A stretch of 47,486 nt of DNA from a virus. Location: positions 1 through 47,486 of IMG/VR virus record IMGVR_UViG_3300049920_000008; one strand, given 5' to 3'. The notes beneath the pieces were generated by a model. That model worked only from the letters and a program-made list of their open reading frames with translations, ran no database searches and was not told where the DNA came from. This document shows positions 7,540 to 13,770 of this stretch, piece by piece. Position 1 is the stretch's first letter. Every line of letters starts with the position of its first letter. Both the position numbers and the translations under genes were made by a program.

Positions 7540-7799
7540 GCCTGCACCCCCACATACGTGTCGATGGCGAGGACGACGGCCGGCCAGATGTCGCGCATCC
7601 AGCGGGCTTCGTCGGCGGTGATGCCTTCGACGTGGCGGACGGTCCAGGTGGTGCCGCATGTGAACGCGACGTCACCGTCTTCGTCTACCTCGATGGCGAA
7701 ATCACGGTGGCTGTCGGGCATTTCCCACCGGAATGGCATGTCGTTGGCGTCGTCCCAGCAGTGGCGTGGGGTGATGGCTTTGATGTCGGCCGTGGTCAT
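7536..7799 (-). CDS. Hypothetical early protein (87 aa)
   Basis: A compact protein with several Trp residues (RHCWDDANDMPFRWEM, TTWTVRHV, ARWMRDIWPAV) and an acidic stretch VDEDGDVAF. ATGA overlaps on both sides tie it to the DnaQ-like gene and to the 59-residue gene upstream. Function unknown. Confidence 0.7.
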   Translation of the reverse strand: MTTADIKAITPRHCWDDANDMPFRWEMPDSHRDFAIEVDEDGDVAFTCGTTWTVRHVEGITADEARWMRDIWPAVVLAIDTYVGVQA

Positions 7800-7975
7800 G
7801 CGATCACCTCGATGTCTTCGTGGCGGACCGCGATGTCGATGCCAGTATCGGTTTCGGGGCGTCCCTTGCGGTTGCGGTAGGCGAGTCCGACATGCAGGTC
7901 GGTCACCTTCTCAACGGTGAATGGTTCGGTGTGTCCGCGCGCGGTGACGGTGTCGCCGGGGGTTGGTGTGGTCAC
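7796..7975 (-). CDS. Small hypothetical protein (59 aa)
   Basis: Starts at GTG 7975, sharing GTGA with the upstream stop, and ends by sharing ATGA with the next gene, so it exactly fills a gap. The sequence has a short beta-like domain: GDTVTARGHTEPFTVEKV, then LHVGLAYRNRKGRPETDTG and IDIAVRHEDIEVIA. Family unknown. Confidence 0.7.
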   Translation of the reverse strand: MTTPTPGDTVTARGHTEPFTVEKVTDLHVGLAYRNRKGRPETDTGIDIAVRHEDIEVIA

Positions 7976-8394
7976 TGTGTTCTTCTCTCTGGGTTGATGG
8001 TTGGGCCACTGCCTGGCGTGTAGCGCACGTACACGCGGCTGGCTTTGTCTCGTACGGTCGCGGTGAATCCGAGTCCGAATCCGCCGGTTGCGGTGTCGGC
8101 GAGTTTCGCGATCTGACGCGGTGTTACGTCATCGGTGCCGGCGGCGTCGTAGCGCACCCACTCCCCGGGGTGTTCTCGCAAGAACTCGATGAGGTCGAGT
8201 CGCACTTGCGGGATGTGGGCACCATTGAGCGCGCGGCCTGGATCGGCCAGCACGAACGGTGGGGAAGTCGGTACGGATCGCAGCCGCGGTTGCGGCTCAG
8301 TGTCGAGCGGTGATCGCTCGCCACGCGCGGACTGGCGCGCTTCACGTCGCTGATCCGAACGCCATGCCGCTTCGTCGAGGTCTCGCAGGCTCAT
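7972..8394 (-). CDS. Hypothetical early protein (140 aa)
   Basis: Starts MSLRDLDEAAWRSDQRREAR with an ATGA overlap upstream. The first 45 residues are charged. The rest looks folded: VRLDLIEFLREHPGEWVRYD, DVTPRQIAKLADTATGG and FTATVRDKASRVYVRYTPG. The middle region resembles a small helix-turn-helix-like element (TPRQIAKLADT), so DNA binding is possible but weakly supported. Confidence 0.65.
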   Translation of the reverse strand: MSLRDLDEAAWRSDQRREARQSARGERSPLDTEPQPRLRSVPTSPPFVLADPGRALNGAHIPQVRLDLIEFLREHPGEWVRYDAAGTDDVTPRQIAKLADTATGGFGLGFTATVRDKASRVYVRYTPGSGPTINPERRTQ

Positions 8395-8618
8395 ACGATC
8401 ACCCGCCACGCGATGACACCGACCACGACACCGACCACGAACGCCACCTCGACGACGAGCAGTGCGGCGATGCACTGGATGACGTTGATGCGCCGATCGG
8501 ACGCCGGCGTGCTGTCGTCGACCACATGCGTCAACTCGTGCCGCAGGTGATCGAACTCGGACTCCTGGCACTGGTCGTAGTAGTCGAGATCGTCGTCGGG
8601 GGTCCAGTTGTGTTTCAC
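8391..8618 (-). CDS. Small membrane protein with C-terminal anchor (75 aa)
   Basis: An acidic, soluble N-terminal half (WTPDDDLDYYDQCQESEFDH) precedes one strong hydrophobic segment at about residues 48-71 (CIAALLVVEVAFVVGVVVGV). Likely tail-anchored in the membrane with the acidic part in the cytoplasm. ATGA overlaps on both sides. Unknown role. Confidence 0.7.
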   Translation of the reverse strand: MKHNWTPDDDLDYYDQCQESEFDHLRHELTHVVDDSTPASDRRINVIQCIAALLVVEVAFVVGVVVGVIAWRVIV

Positions 8619-8815
8619 CGGAGCTCACCCCGATCCACGATCAGACAGTCGAGGTCGTCGTCATCAACCTGCTCGAGGTCGGCGTGGGTGAGCCAGCGTT
8701 GAAACACGTACGTGCACACGATCGCGAGGACCAGCAGCCACACGATGAGCGCGGCATAGAACTCAGTCGGGGTGAGTGGGCGACGAATGAACAGGACGTC
8801 GAGGAGGAGCGTCAT
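8615..8815 (-). CDS. Small single-pass membrane protein (66 aa)
   Basis: One hydrophobic segment at about residues 18-38 (FYAALIVWLLVLAIVCTYVF) and an acidic tail (DLEQVDDDDLDCLIVD). Paired with the tail-anchored membrane protein downstream. TGATG coupling with the upstream HTH gene. Confidence 0.7.
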   Translation of the reverse strand: MTLLLDVLFIRRPLTPTEFYAALIVWLLVLAIVCTYVFQRWLTHADLEQVDDDDLDCLIVDRGELR

Positions 8816-8997
8816 CAGAACGACTCCAAACTGTCGGCGAACGAATCCAGTTCGGTTCGGTGAACCAACACCTTGCGCGCCGACAGCCGGCGAAACGCGA
8901 TCTTCCCCTCACCATGCAGACGCTCAAGGGCCGACACCGAAATGCCCAGATAGTCGGCCGCTTCCGGTTTCGTGAACAACGCTTTGCCTGCAGTCAT
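8815..8997 (-). CDS. Excisionase/MerR-type helix-turn-helix protein
   Basis: A 60-residue winged helix-turn-helix of the excisionase (HTH_17) type: FTKPEAADYLGISVSALERL, then GKIAFRRLSARKVLVHRTEL. This small DNA-binding fold is typical of phage recombination directionality factors and of other regulators. It could control excision by the tyrosine integrase, but it lies about 4 kb away from attP, so a regulatory role is equally possible. ATGA overlap upstream. Confidence 0.75.
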   Translation of the reverse strand: MTAGKALFTKPEAADYLGISVSALERLHGEGKIAFRRLSARKVLVHRTELDSFADSLESF

Positions 8998-9200
8998 GTG
9001 GTGGCCTCTCTTCTTCTGACTCGTGCCGCCATGGCGCGCACCTCGTCCTGGACGTGTTTCTGATATCCGGCGTCGGTCAGGCCGTCAGTCCACGTGACGA
9101 ACTCCAGTGCCTCGGTGGAGAACACGGCCCGTACATGGAGGTCGGGGTAGCTTTCGGGGATGACCTCAGCCCCGAACATGCGGGTCACCTGGGCACTCAT
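8994..9200 (-). CDS. Hypothetical early protein (68 aa)
   Basis: Begins MSAQVTRMFGAEVIPESYPD and ends with a basic helix (QDEVRAMAARVRRREATT). ATGA overlaps on both sides. It precedes the excisionase-like gene. No family recognised. Confidence 0.65.
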   Translation of the reverse strand: MSAQVTRMFGAEVIPESYPDLHVRAVFSTEALEFVTWTDGLTDAGYQKHVQDEVRAMAARVRRREATT

Positions 9201-9613
9201 GCTGCACCCCCCGCGATGCGAACTACCCGAACATGGATCTCCTGCGTGCCTGGATTGGTCGACACTTCGTAGACACCAGGTGAGTTGGAGTCAGGATCAC
9301 TAGCAGGCAACTGTCCCCGCCACGACTCAGCCTGTTCCACATACGAGTTGGGGTGCCACACATGGCGAGTGACCAGACCACTATCGGCGTCGACTTCCTT
9401 GCGGCTGGTGACGAATCGCCCATCGGAGTATCGGTTGGGATCGCCGAACTGGCCAACCAACTCGCGAACTAAGTCGACGCAGTCACTGATCGCATCCAAC
9501 TCGTCTTCATGGCCGCCGTGGTCGCAGAGAGACCCAGCTATGGCGTCACAGGTCCAGTCGCTGGTATCGCGCAGTTGTGCGTAGGCGTACTTCAGCGCGT
9601 CTTCGGCGTTCAT
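9197..9613 (-). CDS. Hypothetical early protein (138 aa)
   Basis: Starts MNAEDALKYAYAQLRDTSDW at ATG 9613, coupled to the antirepressor-like gene by ATGA. An N-terminal helical part with CDAIAGSLCDHGGHEDELDA is followed by a strand-rich C terminus (GVYEVSTNPGTQEIHVRVVR). The upstream open-frame extension is not supported. Function unknown. Confidence 0.7.
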   Translation of the reverse strand: MNAEDALKYAYAQLRDTSDWTCDAIAGSLCDHGGHEDELDAISDCVDLVRELVGQFGDPNRYSDGRFVTSRKEVDADSGLVTRHVWHPNSYVEQAESWRGQLPASDPDSNSPGVYEVSTNPGTQEIHVRVVRIAGGAA

Positions 9614-10461
9614 GCGGCATCGCCCTTTGGGAGGCGAAGCGTGCCGTGGGCCTCGATGTACCGGACAACTCGGTCCCACGCGTACTGCTGGCCCAACGGT
9701 TCGATGATCGGGCGCACGAAGTTGTGACCGTTCCGCGCTGTGCCCTCCGGGTTCCGTGCGTAGCCCTTCTCAATCGCCCACGCGGTCGCCTGCCCCGAAT
9801 CCGATCGGCACCCACTGATGAATAGCCCAAGTTTCTTCGTGGACAGGAAGGTCATCACTTCCTCTTGCCGAACCTGGATGCCGTGCTCGGTCTGCGCCCA
9901 CTGTTTGATCTCTCGGAAGAACTGCTGACGGGTCTTTGCGCCAGCGCCGGCGGCGTGGTTCTTGGCTCGCTCGACAAGCGGCCGGTCTTCTTCGATCTTC
10001 GCCGTCAACGCTTTGTTGCGGTCCATGAGGATGGACAGCGCCCGTTCGATGATCTGGTCCTCGTTGTCGTCGCGGACGATCTGCTCGACGGCCAGGAGGT
10101 AGTCACGGACGCGGCGGGCGATCTCGGAGTCCCGCAAGAGCATCCCGATCCGCAGCACTGCACGGCGTGGGAAGAGCGCGACTGTCCGGACTTTCGGATC
10201 AAGATTTGAGAGTGACGCAATGTCACTCTCAAATGCGGTGCGGGTGACCACCCTGTATCCATCGTCGTCGAGTTCGTCGCGGTTGCGGGTGACAACTTGG
10301 CGTACAGCCTCGCGGTCGACTTCGTAGAATGTGGCAACCATTTCGGTGGTGCAGTGAATGTCGTCGGGGAGGGTGGCGAGCACCCCCACCTTGTTGAGGA
10401 CGTCCACACGTGAGGCGAGGGTGTCTCTGTCCTCGCGTGCGGCTGGTAAAGTCAGATCCAC
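9610..10461 (-). CDS. Antirepressor-like phage regulatory protein
   Basis: A 283-residue protein with two parts. Residues about 20-128 resemble the DNA-binding region of a family I know from actinobacterial phages: VLNKVGVLATLPDD, EMVATFYEVDREAVRQVV (a helix-turn-helix candidate), then ALFPRRAVLRIGMLLRDS. Residues about 170-275 (KTRQQFFREIKQWAQTEHGI to FVRPIIEPLGQQY) resemble a phage antirepressor C-terminal domain. Such proteins counteract or bypass the immunity repressor. Start is GTG 10461 with GGAG six bases upstream. It lies just downstream of the Cro-like gene, a typical position. The gene contains a perfect 13-bp inverted repeat at 10204-10234. Confidence 0.7.
   Translation of the reverse strand: MDLTLPAAREDRDTLASRVDVLNKVGVLATLPDDIHCTTEMVATFYEVDREAVRQVVTRNRDELDDDGYRVVTRTAFESDIASLSNLDPKVRTVALFPRRAVLRIGMLLRDSEIARRVRDYLLAVEQIVRDDNEDQIIERALSILMDRNKALTAKIEEDRPLVERAKNHAAGAGAKTRQQFFREIKQWAQTEHGIQVRQEEVMTFLSTKKLGLFISGCRSDSGQATAWAIEKGYARNPEGTARNGHNFVRPIIEPLGQQYAWDRVVRYIEAHGTLRLPKGDAA
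10204..10234. repeat. Perfect 13-bp inverted repeat inside the antirepressor-like gene
   Basis: Arms ATTTGAGAGTGAC (10204-10216) and GTCACTCTCAAAT (10222-10234) are perfectly complementary around a 5-base centre GCAAT. On the coding strand it encodes roughly residues 78-86 (FESDIASLS). The length and perfection within coding DNA suggest an operator or an mRNA hairpin. Confidence 0.75.
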
Positions 10462-10484
10462 GAGGATCTCCTGTTCTCTGGTTG

Positions 10485-10519
10485 GCCGTCCGGTGTTCGC
10501 GCACCGGGCGGCTGTTTTT
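10485..10519 (+). terminator. Hairpin with T-run, + orientation
   Basis: Arms GCCGTCCGGTG and CACCGGGCGGC (one G-T pair) with loop TTCGCG, followed by TGTTTTTA on the + strand. This has the form of an intrinsic terminator for rightward transcription. On the minus strand it would sit just ahead of the antirepressor ribosome site and could act as an attenuator or leader hairpin. Confidence 0.5.
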
Positions 10520-10739
10520 ATGTGCGAGGTTTGGTGCCCGACGCTGACGAGGCGTCGGGCTGTGCAGGCTGTGAGAGGGGATCGGCCTGCACGCTCACGC
10601 CCTGGCAGCAGCCCGGACGCGAGTGGTCTGTGAATGAGGTGTCGTCGATGCGAGCGAGGATGCGGTGTAGGCGTTGACGTCGCATCCGCCGTGACGGTGC
10701 CGGTTCGGGCATCTGCGCGTAGAAGGATTCGGCGGTCAC
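10518..10739 (-). CDS. Small basic protein (73 aa)
   Basis: GTG start at 10739 overlaps the upstream stop (GTGA). The N-terminal half is strongly basic (PAPSRRMRRQRLHRILARID), and the C-terminal tail is low complexity (QADPLSQPAQPDASSASGT). The tail DNA contains a 9-bp hairpin (10536-10560), so part of the 3' end may be structural. A nucleic-acid-binding role is possible. Family unknown. Confidence 0.5.
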   Translation of the reverse strand: MTAESFYAQMPEPAPSRRMRRQRLHRILARIDDTSFTDHSRPGCCQGVSVQADPLSQPAQPDASSASGTKPRT

Positions 10740-10891
10740 CGTCCACCACCCAGTCGGTCGATTTCCGCGTATGCGCGGTCGAGTTCTGTGAGCATCCCCT
10801 CGACGAGGATCACGGCCCGCTCTGCGGTGGGCGACTCGTTGCGTTCCGTGGTGTCCAGGAACTTGCGGGCGTTGTCGCGGATGTCGGTCAT
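10736..10891 (-). CDS. Small hypothetical protein (51 aa)
   Basis: Starts MTDIRDNARKFLDTTERNES with an ATGA overlap with the Cro-like gene and ends with GTGA shared with the next gene. Two helices are predicted (AERAVILVEGMLTELDRAYA). The MTDIR start resembles that of the Ea22-like gene at 1730. Function unknown. Confidence 0.7.
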   Translation of the reverse strand: MTDIRDNARKFLDTTERNESPTAERAVILVEGMLTELDRAYAEIDRLGGGR

Positions 10892-11190
10892 GCCGCCGTC
10901 GTCTTCCGATTGTCAGAAACCTGCTCGGTAGTTGACATCCGCTCCTCGAAAAGGACGTCGGTCGGGACACCGAGCGCACCAGCGATGCGGTCTGCGACCT
11001 TCGGGGTGCAGCTCGACGACCGTCCGGCGGTGAGGTGATTGATGAAGCTGGGGTGAACCTCGACGGACCGAGCCAACTGCCGGGCGCTCATCTTCTTATC
11101 TGGCTCTGGCCCGATGAAGGCTTGGAGCAATTGAGGGCTTCGGAGTTTCATCCACGTTCCCTTGGGTCGACGTTTGTATCGGGTGGCCAT
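10888..11190 (-). CDS. Cro-like XRE-family HTH regulator
   Basis: A 100-residue DNA-binding protein. The XRE helix-turn-helix spans about residues 33-80: MSARQLARSVEVHPSFINHL then KVADRIAGALGVPTDVLFE. It is divergently transcribed from the repressor gene at 11422 and is the first gene of the leftward early operon, the position of Cro in lambdoid phages. It probably binds the operators in 11216-11276 and lowers repressor synthesis during lytic growth. Start ATG 11190 has GGAGA about ten bases upstream; an ATG at 11151 is an alternative. Confidence 0.8.
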   Translation of the reverse strand: MATRYKRRPKGTWMKLRSPQLLQAFIGPEPDKKMSARQLARSVEVHPSFINHLTAGRSSSCTPKVADRIAGALGVPTDVLFEERMSTTEQVSDNRKTTAA

Positions 11191-11215
11191 CTCTGACTGT
11201 CTCCATCCTGCCTGC

Positions 11216-11276
11216 TAGGCGCCTATCTGTCAATCAGTACTTGGCAAGTATGTGCCTAGTACTAGGCGCCTGTCAA
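11216..11276 (-). promoter_or_regulatory. Leftward early promoter with palindromic operators
   Basis: On the minus strand a consensus -35 TTGACA (11276-11271) is followed after 18 bases by CATACT (11252-11247), a 4/6 match to -10. Palindromes overlap it: GCCTAGTACTAGGC (11254-11267) between the two elements, and TAGGCGCCTA (11216-11225) downstream, with a near copy TAGGCGCCT (11263-11271). These shared GCCTA/TAGGC half-sites are good candidates for repressor and Cro binding. A second TTGACA lies at 11233-11228. Confidence 0.6.
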
Positions 11277-11290
11277 GCGAATGACAGCCC

Positions 11291-11296
11291 TATAGT
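11291..11296 (+). promoter_or_regulatory. Candidate -10 of the repressor promoter
   Basis: TATAGT matches the -10 consensus at 5 of 6 positions and lies 126 bases upstream of the repressor start. No clear -35 is present at the usual distance, so the promoter may need activation or may lie elsewhere. It would fire divergently from the early promoter. Confidence 0.35.
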
Positions 11297-11351
11297 TCCA
11301 CAGGCAGGGACTTTGCTGCATCATTGCCTTTGACAATCAGTAGGCAGGCGT

Positions 11352-11370
11352 TGGCAACCTGTAGTTGCCA
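11352..11370. repeat. Inverted repeat in repressor leader
   Basis: TGGCAAC, five bases, then GTTGCCA: a 7-bp perfect inverted repeat about 50 bases upstream of the repressor start. It may be an operator for autoregulation or an mRNA leader hairpin. Confidence 0.5.
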
Positions 11371-11421
11371 CCAAGCGCAGTGGGCGCGCACGCAAACTAG
11401 GACCCGTAGGAGGATCACCCG

Positions 11422-11973
11422 TTGCACGAGGATGACCAGCCCAGACACCATTCATTCGTGCCCACACTCAGCGAACTCATCCAGGAGCGGAGGCAGCTCC
11501 GGGGGTTCTCCTACGCAGACCTGGAGAACCGCGCCGGCGCAGTCATCACCCGCCAGCGGTGGCAACAGCTCGGTACCGGTGTGCGCATTAAGGAGTTCCC
11601 CGAACCCGCCACCATTGAGGCGATGGCTACCGCGCTTGACGTTGACGTCGCGGTGATAGTCCTCTCGGCGGCGCGTTCGATAGGACTCGACGTCAAACGA
11701 GGGGCGCAATCCGACCTCGCCGCGATGCTTCCACACTCAGCGAAAGACCTGTCTGTGGTGCAACGCGACGCGATCGTGACCCTCGTCCGATCCATTACGG
11801 AGCCAGAGAATGTGGATACATCACCTAGCGCGCAGGAGCAGGCAGCACCGGGCGAAGAGGACCAAGAGCAGAAGAACCTAGACGAGTCGAAGCGTCGGGG
11901 TGTGGCCAAGATTCGGGCGACGAACAAGAAGGTCCGCGGCAAGTCTGCCGACAGCAAAACCGAGGAACGCTAG
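11422..11973 (+). CDS. Immunity repressor (XRE-family HTH)
   Basis: The only rightward regulator in the phage, 183 residues. The N-terminal HTH domain spans about 14-80: LSELIQERRQLRGFSYADLE, then RQRWQQLGTGVRI and ATIEAMATALDVDVAVIVL. The C-terminal half is helical, then charged and low complexity (about 130-183), with no peptidase motif, so SOS-type self-cleavage is not indicated. Start is TTG 11422, chosen because AGGAGG lies eight bases upstream and no better start exists. It faces the Cro-like gene across shared operators and probably maintains lysogeny by shutting the early promoter. Its 3' end overlaps the convergent gene at 11878-12072. Confidence 0.75.
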   Translation: MHEDDQPRHHSFVPTLSELIQERRQLRGFSYADLENRAGAVITRQRWQQLGTGVRIKEFPEPATIEAMATALDVDVAVIVLSAARSIGLDVKRGAQSDLAAMLPHSAKDLSVVQRDAIVTLVRSITEPENVDTSPSAQEQAAPGEEDQEQKNLDESKRRGVAKIRATNKKVRGKSADSKTEER

Positions 11974-12072
11974 ATCCTTCTCGGTGAGTAGGTGCGCGTG
12001 GTCTGCGATCACGTCCCAGTCGTCAGCAATGGATTCTAGGGTGTCGGCGGCGACACGCACACGATTCGTCAC
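11878..12072 (-). CDS. Hypothetical protein convergent with repressor (64 aa)
   Basis: GTG start at 12072 gives VTNRVRVAADTLESIADDWD and a hydrophobic helix (DLAFLGFAVGRLAADLLV), which reads as genuine protein. It overlaps the last 96 bases of the repressor gene on the other strand, where the repressor is low complexity. The ribosome site is weak. Either gene end could be mis-called; expression from the minus strand here could also reduce repressor mRNA. Confidence 0.45.
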   Translation of the reverse strand: MTNRVRVAADTLESIADDWDVIADHAHLLTEKDLAFLGFAVGRLAADLLVRRPNLGHTPTLRLV

Positions 12073-12126
12073 GGGGCAACTCTCAATCACGTCCGGGGGC
12101 GGGGAAGGCACCACGGGTTAACAATT

Positions 12127-12152
12127 CTTCACATAGGGCCTGGGATGTGAAG
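12127..12152. repeat. Inverted repeat in the 12.1-12.3 kb gap
   Basis: CTTCACAT, ten bases, then ATGTGAAG. It lies in the gap (12073-12293) between the convergent small gene and the integrase 3' end. It could be a weak terminator or a protein-binding site. No gene is seen in the gap. Confidence 0.4.
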
Positions 12153-12293
12153 TACACGCAACGTATCGGCCAGGTCCGACATGTAGTTACTTCTGACTCA
12201 ACGGTAAGGGGCTTTGGTCCCGAGGATTCACCCTTCGGTGCGAGTTGCAATGAGGTTGCCTACCAACGGGTTACAACTGGCGTTGCGGTTCGC

Positions 12294-13493
12294 TCAGGAG
12301 AGCAACGCATCCAACTGACCGAGCGCATCCCTCGTCAACGTCTGATCAACATGTGCGTAGTTCCGGGCCATCGCCACCGACGAGTGCCCAAGGATCGCCA
12401 TGCGGATCGCCTCGGGAACACCCCCTTGCTGCAGCAGGGTCGCCACCGTGTGACGGGCCGAATGCAGAGTGAGGTCGGGCACGCCCGCGGCCGCCAGCGT
12501 CTCATGCCAGCGCGTCGAGTCATCGATCTTGCGATACGGACGCCCACCCTCGCGAACCCACACCAATCCGCTACCGGCGGAGTTCTGGCGGTGCTGAGTG
12601 AGCGCAGCCTGCAGCGGCGCGACCATCGGCACCACGCGCCGAGACCCCTCGGTCTTCGGTGGGATGAGGCAGCCAGTACGCCACACCGGCCGGAAGTCGA
12701 ACCCCGGATCGACGTTGAATACCTCACGAGGGTACTGCGGGTCGGTGGGTCGCGTGTATTTCTCGCGCAGCCGCAGCCACTGCAGGGTCCACGAGTAGTC
12801 GACTAGGCTTCTGTCGAAGTCGACGCGATCCCACTCGAGGCCGAGGCACTCGGCTTGGCGGGCGCCGGTGAACAGGGCCAGGCACCAGCGGGCGGTGAGA
12901 TCCGGGTTGCCGGCGTCGACGAGGTGGGTGAGGAGTCGTTTCACGTCGTCGAGTCCATGGGAGCCGCGCGATGTGCGTAGCGCCTTCGGTGGGCTCACGC
13001 GGTCGCACGGGTTGTCGCGAATGAGGCCGTCGTCTTTGGCCGCGGTGAGCGCTTTCGACAGAGTCCAGTAGGCGTTGAGTGCCGATCCGGTGGAGCGGTC
13101 GGCGGCGATGCCGTCGCACATCGCGCGCACGTCACGTGGCGTGATCTTCCCCAGTCTCTTGCTGCCGATGCGTGGGACGATCTGGGCGTTCACGGTGGAC
13201 GTGTAGGTGGCGTGGGTGGTGGGCTTCACGTCGCGCTTGATGATGGTGTCGAGCCATTCGGTCAGCCATTTCTCGACGGTGGTGCGGTCAGTGACCGGCT
13301 CCATCCCGTCCTCGATGTCGCGGCGGAGTTGTCGAAGTTTGCGGAGGCATTTCTCGTAGTCCATCGATGTGACTTCGCGGCGGCGGCGTTTGCCGTCGCG
13401 GGGTGGGAGTTCGACGGAGCCGACCCAGAGGCCGTTCGATCGTTGAGTGAGTCCGCCGTCGCCGTTGGCTCTGCGGACGTTCTTCGCTGCCAT
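12294..13493 (-). CDS. int: Tyrosine integrase (main, beside attP)
   Basis: A 399-residue tyrosine recombinase that would integrate the phage at a host tRNA-Gly gene. The N-terminal arm-binding domain (about 10-60) is basic, the core-binding domain spans about 70-170, and the catalytic domain about 180-390. Catalytic residues are R212 (TGARQAECL), K280, H344 and R347 (LHSARHT), H370 (ILGHSS) and the nucleophile Y379 (ARNYAHV), all present. The ATG at 13493 has GGAGGG just upstream. It lies immediately left of the attP core and arm-type repeats, the classical arrangement. A second, unrelated-looking tyrosine recombinase is encoded about 1 kb away. Confidence 0.93.
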   Translation of the reverse strand: MAAKNVRRANGDGGLTQRSNGLWVGSVELPPRDGKRRRREVTSMDYEKCLRKLRQLRRDIEDGMEPVTDRTTVEKWLTEWLDTIIKRDVKPTTHATYTSTVNAQIVPRIGSKRLGKITPRDVRAMCDGIAADRSTGSALNAYWTLSKALTAAKDDGLIRDNPCDRVSPPKALRTSRGSHGLDDVKRLLTHLVDAGNPDLTARWCLALFTGARQAECLGLEWDRVDFDRSLVDYSWTLQWLRLREKYTRPTDPQYPREVFNVDPGFDFRPVWRTGCLIPPKTEGSRRVVPMVAPLQAALTQHRQNSAGSGLVWVREGGRPYRKIDDSTRWHETLAAAGVPDLTLHSARHTVATLLQQGGVPEAIRMAILGHSSVAMARNYAHVDQTLTRDALGQLDALLS

Positions 13494-13514
13494 CTGCCCT
13501 CCGATTTATGTCGG

Positions 13515-13628
13515 TACATACACGTAATACATACATACCCTATCTACTCATGAACCCTCATAGCTTGGGTGTAGCTAGTCTACCTGCGACGATAGGTCCA
13601 GTACCTGCCACGATCCTACCTGTTACCC
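13515..13628. repeat. Candidate integrase arm-type sites
   Basis: Between the integrase start and the attP core are short direct repeats: TACATAC at 13515, TACATACATACC at 13528, and TACCTGCGACGAT (13581), TACCTGCCACGAT (13602), TACCTGTTACCC (13617). The last three share TACCTG and twelve of thirteen bases between the first two. Their location next to the core fits arm-type binding sites. The integrase promoter must also lie here. Confidence 0.5.
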
Positions 13629-13631
13629 AAT

Positions 13632-13675
13632 CTTCCAAACTAGCTACGCGGGTTCGATTCCCGTCACCCGCTCCA
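13632..13675 (+). other. attP: attP core, 3' half of a tRNA-Gly(UCC)
   Basis: The segment reads as a tRNA 3' half: anticodon loop CTTCCAA (13632-13638, anticodon TCC), stem and variable region, T arm GCGGG-TTCGATT-CCCGT (13648-13664), acceptor strand CACCCGC (13665-13671), discriminator T and CCA (13673-13675). No 5' half exists upstream, so it is not a functional gene. Integrases commonly recombine within such tRNA fragments and so restore the host tRNA. Crossover probably falls near the anticodon loop. Confidence 0.85.
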
Positions 13676-13758
13676 GGTCAGAACAGGTGCAGACGTTGCG
13701 AGTACCGACTCAGATACAGACAATTGCATTCGGCCACACCACCGCCGCCCATTGTCGG

Positions 13759-13764
13759 TATGCT
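13759..13764 (+). promoter_or_regulatory. Candidate -10 for leaderless DUF2510 transcript
   Basis: TATGCT lies six bases before the ATG of the DUF2510 gene, which has no ribosome site. This spacing fits a TANNNT promoter giving an mRNA that starts at or next to the ATG, a common actinobacterial arrangement. Confidence 0.45.
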
Positions 13765-13770
13765 CCGCCC

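Noticed and set aside
10536-10560. 9-bp hairpin as terminator
   Set aside because: It lies inside coding sequence and has no T-run on either strand; recorded only as a structural note.
12147-12806. 219-codon + strand frame starting in the integrase downstream gap
   Set aside because: Mostly antisense to the integrase catalytic domain and without a ribosome site or motif.
13560-13676. Complete tRNA gene
   Set aside because: Only the 3' half is present; the upstream sequence cannot form acceptor 5' strand or D arm. Read as attP.
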